Assembly: GCA_021234155.1 (NCBI GenBank)
Contig: JAJEKV010000002.1
Span: 9,202,409-9,266,408 of the forward strand
Direction: 5' to 3'
DNA length: 64,000 bases
Origin: Isoetes taiwanensis
Taxonomy: Eukaryota > Streptophyta > Lycopodiopsida > Isoetales > Isoetaceae
In this document: one piece after another, positions 55,819 to 64,000 of the stretch
Layout of the letters: each line of letters begins with the position of its first letter
Position numbering within the stretch: the stretch's first letter is position 1
Made by a program: the position numbers and the translations under genes
Notes under the pieces: generated by a model
Told to the model about the DNA's origin: nothing
Seen by the model: the letters and a program-made list of their open reading frames with translations, nothing else
The model's database searches: none

Positions 55819-56749
55819 TTAAGATGCATTTCCAAATTTTGACATTGAATCTATTGCAAATAAATTTCACAAAAGGAAATTGGCCACAAATATAACCGAG
55901 AAGTGGACTGAATTGGTGCCTTTAGGGGAGCTTATGATTTGTTTGTCTCTAATTTATGTGTTATTAATTCTAACTCTATTTTTTGTGATGATGCTAGCAT
56001 ATCTGAGAGTATGTAAAGAAAGCCTTGGAGAGATGGGTGACATCAAGAAGGATGCAGATCAAGAACTTGAGCCTTTCTGGAGCAGCATAAATACATCTCA
56101 ATCTGATATAGGCATGAAGTCAAGTCTACCTGAAGCCTTCTGCAGAGAAGTGACCCAGATGTTCTGCATGTTTGACTTTTTATCTATGTACGACCGTTAC
56201 ATGTCAGTGAATCAGTTCATAAGATACAGGAGCAAGATTTATACGATAGACTTTTGGCGATCTATATGGTTCCTACTCGCTTATGTGGATCTCGAGCCCT
56301 CTTGCATTGATGACGCTATCGACAAGACCGAAGATTCCTACATTTTGGATATGCCGTGACCTTTCTATGCATACTTTAATGCCAAATTGATTCCCTTTGC
56401 TCCTAGGGCCTGCCAATATCCTAAACCTACATTGGAACTTCTGGGATTGTTTTCTCACCAGCCTGAACATCCTTTGCTCAACCTTGCTTCCTAATCTTAA
56501 TACAGGGAATTATAGAAGTTTGCTGGGGTCGTGACTCTTTTTCCTTCATCAACAGACTATTAATTGTTAATTTTGACTTATTAATAGGTCAAACTTTAAG
56601 TCCGATTACATCTTTTTGACTAGTTCTCCATTCACCTCATGGTGATAGACACAATCTAGGGACTTTTTGTTTCATTGATCTATGATATGTTTAGCAGATC
56701 AACCATGTAATCGCTTTTTTTTCTTGATTAATGGAAAACCAATTCTTAC

Positions 56750-56768
56750 CCCTCAAAAAAAAAAAAAA
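56750..56768 (+). other. Poly(A) tail of the L1 LINE
   Basis: CTTACCCCTC followed by about 14 A. The preceding TTGATTAATGGAAAACCAAT is shared with the L1 tail at 26.65 kb on the other strand, which fixes the 3' end of the family. Confidence 0.85.
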
Positions 56769-56776
56769 GCCACAAA

Positions 56777-57344
56777 TAACTTAAGAGTTGATATTGAAAT
56801 GAAATTGAGATATAACCTAGGAATGAATGTTAAAATGAAAATGAAGTGGTTGACGTGTATAACCAAAGTTCGAATTTAGAAGTTAATGTTAAAATGATAA
56901 TTCAAGTATATCAAGAGTTTGAAACCACGTCTACAGCTTGGGGAGGCCAACACTCTACCCAAGGAGCTATCTAATCCATCTTCAAGTATGAATAAAAGGG
57001 GTTCATCTCTTAGCAAAATGTGCATAAATAAAAAAACCATAACAAAGAAATATGAACACACAAGATAGATTCACAAATGTAACACAAACTATGCCATAAA
57101 CCGACCTTATCCAACCAAAACCTAAAGAGAAAATTCAAAATAAGCTTGACCGATTCAACAAAAACAAAGAATTGTAAATCTAAAAGCTTATCCCAAACAC
57201 GCCCCGCTAAGTCGAAGGTGAGGAGTGAGATATCAACCCATGGTTACCTTCACGCCAACCCAAATAATGCCTCAGGATAAAGCAACACAAGCTTTGAATT
57301 AATAACACTTTGAATGTTTATGCGGATTGAATGCCCCATGAGGA
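56777..57344. other. Purine-rich repeat DNA, right part
   Basis: Continuation of the host repeat after the LINE; no gene. The minus-strand frames here are pyrimidine-rich by-products. Confidence 0.4.
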
Positions 57345-57690
57345 TGCACTTTGAATACAAAAATCCAAAACAACAAACTTGATGCATGGATTGAATGGGT
57401 TGAGAAATGTAGAAAACAAACGAGAGGAACAAATGTTAGAGAAGCTTAGGCGAACTCAAATGCAATAGGGATTAAATGAATATTTCTAAAATGAGCATGC
57501 ATATGATAGAACATAAAGGTGCGGGTAAAGCAAAAATATGAATGATGCTATGCCGGGCACGTAATCAAATGCAAATCCCAATCCGCATGAACATGGGTCG
57601 AAAATAATGATGTTACGTACTTAACCAAAACTCATAATAAACCACTTGAACAATGGTCCGTAATAAAATTGATAGCTAAAGGAATGAGAA
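57345..57690. repeat. Long direct repeat X, copy 2, interrupted by a LINE
   Basis: Matches 50275-50640 up to GCTAAAGGAATG. It then abruptly becomes the simple-repeat tail of the minus-strand LINE (AGAATGAGAATGATTTTTAT). Confidence 0.85.
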
Positions 57691-57949
57691 TGAGAATGAT
57701 TTTTATCGTCCATCGAGGCCAATCTACCTATGGGACTCATTAAGGAGCGCAAGAAACTTATTATCGTCCTGTTAAAAACCCCCTCGCTCGGCTGGTTTTC
57801 GAGGGAAAACCGCGGCGCAATAAGAATATCACAAACTATACAAATATACATCAATGTATATATACATGTCAAATGTATATAAGCCCGAGACATAGCCGAT
57901 CTCGCATGTCCATAACCTCCTCGGAGGTATGATCCCAAACCCGCATTGG
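57687..57949 (-). other. L2 LINE 3' UTR and simple-repeat tail
   Basis: Contains TGTATATATACATTGATGTA (about 57867-57848), GGTTTTCCCTCGAAAACC, GAGTCCCATAGGTAGATTGG and GGACGATAAAA, then the ATTCTC-type tail. The GAAAACC block and the terminal block recur in other fragments in this window. Confidence 0.8.
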
Positions 57950-58989
57950 GATGCGTGTGCTCAATGTCACATGTAATGGTTGGCCAGGCCCGACCAACTC
58001 CAAAGATAGCTGTCCGAATTTGATCATATGTCGGGCAACTTTGAAGGGTATGAGATTCATCCTCAATGACTCCCATTTGGCGGCATTGACAGCTCCGCCC
58101 CGGCGTGGCTCACCAATCCATCCGCCTGCCTCAATTCAAGATGATGTGCCCCTCGTATGGGAGGCAATGAGTCTCGCTTTTCATGGGCAAGTGGGTAATG
58201 CGCAGGCAGCATTGCGGGCCTCGCTCCAATGTGGGATTTATGTGACGCCGATAGTGTGTCAGTCTTGACATGTTCAAGGGCATTGGCATCCCAAAGCTTG
58301 CCGAGGAAGCAAGCGCCAAGATATTGCCTTAAGCTATGGCGACCGCCTCATTTGCATATGTATGCACCTATGCTCCTGCACATTCCATCTAGCCAACCAT
58401 TGAGCTCTCTTTTCCAAAGAGGCCTTGAGGCGCATGCTCCATTGCCATGATATAAGCTAGTTTAGGGAGACGAGCATCGCCCATATTGACCACCTTCCGA
58501 AAATAGACAATGTGGCGATCAAGGGCCGCCAAGAGGCAAGAACTCGCTCTCCGCAGAGAATTTGATATGGGACCTGTGGACTTCACCCCTAGTGCTCGTG
58601 ACTAAGAAGGCTTTCTGACCTCGCCCCAAGTCATTCCAAGTAGCAAGTGATACTATCGGGCCCCATACTTCCACCCCCATATAAAAGGACAGCTCTACTA
58701 AGACCTTGAACAGTGTGGACCGATGGGCCCAATCATACAACTCCGCTTATGACTATTGTTTTGCATTGCATATAGTGCCTTCCACCGTGCCACTGTAGTG
58801 AGTCGCATGGATGTGTCCCAAAGCAGCATAGTAGAAGGAAACTCCACTCCCAAATACTTGTATGTGGATGCAACTTCCACATTCGCCTTGGTAATCAAGG
58901 AGGGGACCCTCTACCGACGGAAGATGATATGAAACCACCTTAGTCTTGGCCAAGTTGACGCCGCATATCGGGCTTGGCGTATGTGTCCG
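57950..58989 (-). pseudogene. L2 LINE C-terminal region with zinc knuckle
   Basis: KYLGVEFPSTMLLWDTSMRL and RWKALYAMQNNSH lie at about 58860-58745. VVNMGDARLPKLAYIMAMEH is at about 58495-58436. In the frame at about 58095-58010 CQCRQMGVIEDESHTLQSCP and TYDQIRTAI form the Cys/His knuckle. This is the region retained in the copies at 0.36-1.5 kb and 45.0-45.3 kb. Confidence 0.8.
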
Positions 58990-59870
58990 GCATCGAGATG
59001 TCGCTGCATGTCCGCTGTGTGTAAGCTAGAGGTCCACATCATCGGCATATATTAACCGGTCGATGATCCGATAGAGAAGGTGAGCTCCATCGCCCCATTA
59101 TCGCCAAGTTTACCTCCAATTGATCAATGTAAAGCCCAAACAATGTTGGGGAGAGAGGGCATCCCCGACGAACCCCGATACTACTATCAAATGGTTGGCT
59201 TGTCCGCCGCAACCGACCCGAAAGCATCTTTCATATAGCTCGCATTAATCGTGATTCTCGCAAATTTACAGAACCCCAACAAGGTGCGCCTTGCCCATAG
59301 TTTTTCCCCAGGCAAAGTCAAACGCCTTCGCAAAATCCACAAAGCAACAATATAGATCCCGACGGCGGTTCCCGCTTCGCCTTCAATCGAAGTTCGCGAA
59401 CGCGGAAGATGTGGTCAATGGTTGAGTGCTCGATCCGAATCCTACTCGGGTGAGGGCCCGCGACCTTCGCCGCCTCCGCCTACTCGCTAAACCGCCGCTC
59501 GAGAATTCCAAAGAAGCAGCTTTGCAAACACCGAACTGACCATGATTGTTCGAGTAATTGGCGGGCAATGTGGGTCACCCGCCTTTATAGATGGGGAACA
59601 ACTCTCTATTGGTCCACCGCAATGGGAAGCCTTCCCTCGTAATGCCTTGTTGAACAAGGCGGGCCGCAAGACCGGTATTATGGACGGCCCCGCCCACTTA
59701 AGCAATTCCCGCATACCATCCAAGTCCGGGGCTTTCCCATTGGCAAGACGTTGTAAGCCTTGTTCCACGTCCGAATCTGTGGATTTCCAAAGACTGGCCT
59801 TCTTTGCAAGGGTAATGCCGCATGTGCACCCCCGAGGGTCGATAACTAACAAAGTATTGCCTCCACCGCC
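58990..59870 (-). pseudogene. L2 LINE reverse transcriptase domain, frameshifted
   Basis: The frame 59852-59487 has LANGKAPDLDGM, LLKWAGPSIIPVLRPALFNK and IMVSSVFAKLL (RT motifs 0-2). CCFVDFAKAFDFAWGK lies at about 59345-59300 (motif A with the first catalytic Asp). GVRRGCPLSPTLFGLYIDQL lies at 59176-59117 (motif B; the usual VRQ reads VRR). LIYADDVDL lies at about 59053-59027 (motif C). All catalytic Asp are conserved although the frames are broken. Confidence 0.85.
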
Positions 59871-60339
59871 GGAGTGATATTCCCCGTGGGTTGTAATCGG
59901 CTTTCTAAGAACCCTTCACCGTAAGGTCCCGGGTGACGCCCAGAGGTAAAACATTTCCTTTGATGCGCCGCAATGTACCCGCTTTCTTAGCTTTAAGGAA
60001 GATGCTGCGACTGCCCGACCGCATGTGGGCGAAGTGGGTCTCGTGGACTTGGCGGAGCCGGCTTTGTGTTCCTTGCACTCGTGATCAAACCATTGATTAC
60101 GGAAGGTTGTGTTTTGGAGGTCCGTCAGCGGGCGTTTATCCCAAAGCACCTCTCACAAGTAGCCCTAAGCACATCGGGCCACCCGCCCGTCTTTGTTCTA
60201 GTGTAGGATATTGCAAAATTTCTGCCGTCATCCATAAGCATCCGGGCATAAGCCCCCGCATGTTCATAATCCAATCGCACCGAGGCATGTGAGGAGTTGT
60301 TGCACCGGGGTTCGCACAACCCGCCAAGCCAACTTCAAG
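59870..60339 (-). pseudogene. L2 LINE linker between endonuclease and RT
   Basis: Carries NQWFDHECKEHKAG (about 60100-60060), matching the PWFxxEC(K/R)xxRR segment that follows the endonuclease in many LINEs. SLKLRKRVHCGASKEMFYLW follows, where family members read like YKxxIRRKK...FW. Confidence 0.6.
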
Positions 60340-61160
60340 TAAAGTGGTAAGTGGTCCGAAATCGATCTCTTCATCCCGATTAGTTGTTCCCACCGAAAAG
60401 TGCTTGATGACATGCATATCCCGCCAGCACCAACACATAGTCCACCACACTAGATCCGCCTCGGTTTTCCCCGCCTACAAGTGCTTTTATGGGTGGAAGG
60501 CCACTGTACCTACCCATTGCAGATTACTGTGTCAAAAATACCGCAGAGCAAAAGCAAATCGTCGACCATAGCTGCGGACTGGATTGTCATCCGATGTCCG
60601 TGGGCCAAGCTCCTTCTCGCAGACGAACCGCAATATATCATCAAATAGGGATCAAATCTCATGGGTTGTTCTACCCTGCGGTGCGCCGCATTGAAGTCTC
60701 CAAGGAGTATGACATCGCCTAACCGCTATAGCCGGCCATGTCATCATATAGATCGACATAGGGTCCAGCCTATCTACATCCGGAAGTGGGTGTGATAGAA
60801 GTTGCTTTTCGATGTGGGAAAGTAGCAGTTTGCGCCACAAAGAGGGTCTGCATCGCAGCTTTGCACACGCACCCACAAGTACCGGCTGTGCTTGTCCGTC
60901 TTGAACAAGGAGATTGACCGCGCTGTTGTTCGGTAGTAGCAAACCCCCCATGCCCCCGCTTTCCGCGGCAATCATTGAAGATTGAGTAGTGCCGGTATCC
61001 CGGCAAGTCGGGTATCCTGTGGTCCCGCATGTTCCCATGTTTCCATGAGGAAGATGAGATCCATGTCCGCGGGCAATCGAAGTTGAGACTATCTCCCCTT
61101 CGCCATGGGAAGCCCCGACAATTCCCGTGGAGACCATGCGGAGGCACAATTCTTATTTGT
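60340..61160 (-). pseudogene. L2 LINE endonuclease domain, frameshifted
   Basis: In different minus-strand frames: NCRG near 61110 (the WN-like start), DLIFLMETWEHAG (about 61063-61024, with the catalytic Glu), YLWVRVQSCDADPLCG and CYFP (about 60890-60820), GDVILLGDFNAAHRR (about 60717-60680, with the catalytic Asp and Asn), and SDHLPL (about 60360-60343, with the catalytic His). The order matches APE-type LINE endonucleases. Each piece is in a different frame from the next, so no protein could be made. Confidence 0.8.
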
Positions 61161-62943
61161 TGGCGGGGCGCGTGGGGGGATTCGGTGGCGACAAAAGCAG
61201 AAGGGGTGGCAAAAGTGGAAGCAACCGAGATGTGCGAGCAATGTATGGTGAGGCAACTTGAGCGTTCTCGAGATGTGCGAAAGCAAATGTGGCGTGAGGC
61301 AACTTTGAGCAGTATGCGCGGTCAGAAAGCAGCGGCGGCAAAGGCCCGCCAGAGGTCGGGCTGGAGGGTTAGTAAGATTGAACGTGAAAAGATTCGGGCG
61401 GCTGAAAATTTGCATCTTGCCCCGAATCAGTCCCGCAGCTCCCCGCTCATAATCGCTTTTAACTTTGGCCAACTCGCGTCTCAAGGGTCTTCTTTGTTGG
61501 TTACCGGGTCGTCTCGTCAACATATTGTGGCGCTTCCTTTAGCCGCTTCTACCCCGGGCGCAAGATGGCTGCTTTCACTTTGGCGCATCTCGCATCAGGA
61601 ATGTGACCACCCGCATGGGCCTGCGCTGGACGCCATGGCGCCTCACCCTAATAATGTTTACCTAAGCATGGGGAAATGTCATTCGAGCAAGAATCAACAT
61701 TTGAGCCGGTTAATGAGGTCCCTCCCCGCCTTCCTTCGGAGGCCACGCATCACCACATTGTGGCTTCTCCGCCTCTTTGGAGCTCTCGACTGCTACATCC
61801 TCGCCCGCACAACAGAGTTGTTTGTCACGACGGGCATAGGTTGTGGCCTACGCTGGGGCGGGGTGGCATGGAGCGCTTGGGGTGCAAGATTAGACGGCCT
61901 TATCGACGCTTTGCACTTTGGGCGTGGACTGCCGCGGGTAGGTCTAGTGGTCTCTCCTTCCTCGGGCTTCGGAGCTTAGCCCCGAAATTGTTGTCGCCTT
62001 GTCAATTCACGATGCACCGCTGTAATTGCTCATGAGCGCCTCGGCATTGAGGCCCTTGCCTTGTTCAAGAATGGCTGCCCTCGCCTCATGATCTTCCGAT
62101 CGGGAGCTTACAGCTATGCGTTCCGCAAGCAAGAGTCCAAAGATAGGGTTCATTGCGATGAGGCCACTTCTTTGTGTCTCGACCTACTTTGAAGGGCTCC
62201 CACCAGGGATCGGCTCTTCAAAAGCGACCGGACTTTTTCGCATCACAAAGAGTAGCCTCCTCGACCGGGATCCGGGCGGAGATGGTTACCATTGTCTCCT
62301 GCTCAACACGCTGTTTGTCCCTGTGGTCATGGTTTCCATGGCGGTGTACAAGGAATCTATGCGGGCTGCATGTCGCCAAGACTCTTCTTATCCTTCGCCT
62401 TCAGAGTGCACTAGGCGAAGGCCATCTTCCAGTCTTTGTCTCGGGTCTCCATGCTGGAAACACGCCGTTTTTTCAAGGTACCTCTTGAGCAATTTGGGTG
62501 TGGAGGCCCGTGATTTCCCTCGCCAAGCAAGCAATTGAAGCTCGCTGCCCTCGCCATTGCTTGAACCTGTTTTGCTGCTCCTCAACTACCTCGGTTTGGT
62601 GGTGGTGAAGCACCCGATACAATTTGCCGCTAGGCTAGAGTATCCGTCATATGCCCGCCGAAAGCTATGCTTTTGTTGCACGAGACTTTGCCCGCTTCTC
62701 TTTTTCGGGGTGCACTTTTTGTCAATTTTGCCGTGTCATCCGGCTCATGCGATTGGGAATGGCATCTATGTACTCTCCCCAGAGAAGTTTTGTCGCCATA
62801 TCTGCGGCTAGGGTAGAGGGGATCGCGAGATCGCCATTCATCCACATGCATATCCGTGGGTGTTGATGAAGGGACGCCAGGGTTCGTCCCGCTCTTCTAT
62901 CAATCGGAGTTGCCATGAATACGGTTGTCACCCTACGACGCTT
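61161..62943. other. GC-rich unassigned sequence
   Basis: The 316-codon plus frame (61029-61979) begins inside the LINE endonuclease, read antisense. Its middle part (about 61190-61440) is Arg/Glu/Ala-rich (RQLERSRDVRKQM, KIEREKIRAAENL) and could be a genuine coiled-coil segment, for example from the 5' part of an element. The rest shows no family. Frames at 62116-62538 and on the minus strand at 62722-63072 are also unassigned. Open frames are expected by chance in GC-rich DNA. Confidence 0.35.
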
Positions 62944-63380
62944 TGTCCGAAAGCCTCCAAGCACTTTGATGATGCACCACCTCTCATTTTTTACGACGCC
63001 GTCCGAAAAGCTTCCACGTGTCGAGGCAGCGCGCAGTTTGCAAGTGCAAGAAGCAAGTGCGTGCTCTTTCACCTTACGACACCGCCCCCAAAGTGTTCAA
63101 GTGCATAAATCAAGCGCAGCCTCTAGTGCAACCTCTCGCCACCTTACGGGCGGCTTGTCCGAAAGCCCCCAAGCACTTTGATGATGCACAACCTCTATCC
63201 TTTACGCATGTCTGGCCCTAAAAGCTTCCACGTGTCAGAAGTAGGTGCAGGCTTCCAAGTGCAAGAAGCAAGTGCAGGCTCTTTCACCTTACAGACACCT
63301 GTCTGAAAGTGTTCAAGTGCATAAATCAAGCGCAGCCTCTAGTGCAACCTCTGCCACCTTACAGACGCTTGTCTGAAATG
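62944..63380. repeat. Two tandem units of about 217 bp
   Basis: TGTCCGAAAGCCTCCAAGCA (about 62945) and TGTCCGAAAGCCCCCAAGCA (about 63162) open the units. Both contain CTTCCACGTGTC, AAGTGCAAGAAGCAAGTGC, GTTCAAGTGCATAAATCAAG and AGTGCAACCTCT. A third unit starts (CTTGTCTGAAATG, about 63368) and breaks off. Short frames across them are duplicated by-products. Confidence 0.9.
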
Positions 63381-63690
63381 AAAATAAGCAATGGTTTTTC
63401 CCCTTACAGACGCCATGCGCAGGAGGCTTCAAAGATGTAAATGCTTTAAGCCAAGGTGATGGATGGTATCACACCCTCTGAATCCCGTCTTAAAATCGGG
63501 TTGCAAAAACTTGTTGTTTTCTCCTCTCAGATCTTAAGCGAATGTGTACAAACCATATGTCTTTATAATCATCACAGAACAAGAATTCCAATGATATGCA
63601 TTGCTCCCAAAACAGAGCTGCAGATCAATAGATATGAAGAAAAGTATATAGTGTTGAAAAAATCGAACAATGGAAACCCTAAAGCCAGCA
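63381..63690. other. No recognised gene
   Basis: Repeat-like sequence leading into the final tandem repeat. The 86-codon frame at 63456-63716 has no family features. Confidence 0.35.
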
Positions 63691-64000
63691 CTGAAAATCT
63701 GGTGTTTTTGCTCTGAAATCCTGTCTAAACATTAGCAACATAAAATATCTTTGAAAGAACTCTGAGAGAGCTTTCCAAAGATATAAATTTCATGAGAAAC
63801 CGAGTCACAGAGAAAGAGATATGAACAAAAATGTAATATGAACCACAAAGTGGTGGTGCAGGCTGTAAATCTGTGTTTTTGCTATGGAAACACCATTCAA
63901 ACACATGCAAATCACATACCTTCAGAAAGATCACTGAGGGAGCTTTCCAACGTGACAAATTTCAGCTGAAACGTAGTTAAAATCTGCCAGATACGATAGA
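63691..64000. repeat. Imperfect satellite-like tandem repeat, period about 172 bp
   Basis: AAATCTG(G)TGTTTTTGCT, a variable spacer, GAGAGAGCTTTCCAAAG/GAGGGAGCTTTCCAACG and AAATTTCA occur twice (about 63695-63795 and 63868-63967). The array runs off the window edge. Its phrasing is LTR- or satellite-like. No protein is supported. Confidence 0.6.

Larger units (their letters stand above)
51062..56776 (+). mobile_element. L1-type LINE with poly(A) and 11-bp target duplication
   Basis: AAAGCCACAAA occurs at 51062-51072 and at 56766-56776, the second directly after the A run (from about 56755). The body (about 51073-56765, 5.7 kb) contains an ORF1 remnant, an APE-type endonuclease, reverse transcriptase and a C-terminal zf-RVT domain in order. 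This is the plant L1 layout. ORF2 is frameshifted and carries stops, so the copy is inactive. The domains are listed separately. The duplication is A-rich, so its exact limits are uncertain. The copy lies inside the purine-rich repeat. Confidence 0.8.
57687..61160 (-). mobile_element. GC-rich LINE (family L2), endonuclease-RT type, decayed
   Basis: Read from 61.16 kb downward the minus strand contains an APE endonuclease, a reverse transcriptase with intact YADD, and a C-terminal CX2C-H-C knuckle. The 3' end is GGACGATAAAA (57710-57700) plus a tail of ATTCTC units. GC content is clearly above that of the AT-rich DNA to the left. The 3' junction at 57686/57687 is fixed by comparison with the uninterrupted repeat at 50631-50640. 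The 5' end is undefined. Many frameshifts are present. RT phrases such as GCPLSPTLFGLYIDQL are, from memory, commoner in non-seed plants and green algae than in angiosperm L1s. Confidence 0.85.

Noticed and set aside
55880-56359. Separate membrane protein gene (159 codons)
   Set aside because: It lies inside the L1 body between the zf-RVT domain and the poly(A) tail, so it is read as LINE 3' sequence. No independent gene signals were seen.
61029-61979. 316-codon plus-strand open frame
   Set aside because: Its start lies antisense to the recognisable LINE endonuclease, composition is GC-rich, and only a short coiled-coil-like part looks protein-like. Not called as a gene.

Overview
The window is nuclear DNA of a land plant. 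It is AT-rich, intron-bearing and dominated by decayed, nested transposable elements, with very little host coding sequence. Two host loci are readable on the minus strand. The first is an apparently intact three-exon gene (CDS 15414 to 14161, 301 aa inferred) for a conserved plant protein of unknown function. The second is the wreck of a DCN1-like cullin-neddylation gene (about 21222 to 19906). A truncated receptor-like kinase fragment lies at 23185-23490. The organism cannot be named. The mixture of a non-poly(A) LINE family, a Replitron-like HUH element and a Crypton-like gene would suit a non-flowering plant such as a fern, but that is an inference.

Layout. 0-9.7 kb: 3' end of a LINE, a hAT transposase fragment abutting a Ty3/gypsy gag-protease relic, a MITE, and dispersed and tandem repeats, including three tandem tRNA-like units. 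9.98-12.86 kb: a minus-strand Helitron Rep-helicase relic. 14.0-17.0 kb: the intact-looking host gene. 17.4-18.7 kb: a relic with HUH and Tyr motifs resembling a Replitron. 19.9-21.4 kb: the DCN1-like pseudogene with a telo-box promoter-like region. 21.6-24.75 kb: inverted repeats, the kinase fragment and a LINE-like insertion flanked by 38-bp repeats. 25-36 kb: debris from a Myb/SANT-type transposon, an L1 tail, an unidentified minus-strand element, paired 600-bp repeats and several copies of a GATCACACGACGCC-like motif. 35.9-42.2 kb: Ty3/gypsy RT-RNase H-integrase, a spliced Crypton-like relic, a MULE transposase and a second Ty3/gypsy gag. 43.39-43.67 kb: a MITE built of small hairpins.

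45-64 kb is a readable nest. A purine-rich repeat (about 46.5-57.69 kb) holds a non-autonomous hAT element (47203-48112, perfect 8-bp target duplication) and an L1-type LINE (about 51073-56765, 11-bp target duplication, poly(A)). Its right side is broken by a GC-rich minus-strand LINE (about 57687-61160). That LINE family occurs at least three times in the window, each time ending in GGACGATAAAA-like sequence followed by a different simple-repeat tail. The last 3 kb are GC-rich unassigned sequence, a 217-bp tandem repeat and a satellite-like repeat.

Almost every element is broken by stops or frameshifts, so nothing here looks capable of autonomous movement. I found no rRNA, convincing tRNA, CRISPR or organellar sequence. 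All family assignments come from reading translated motifs, without database searches.
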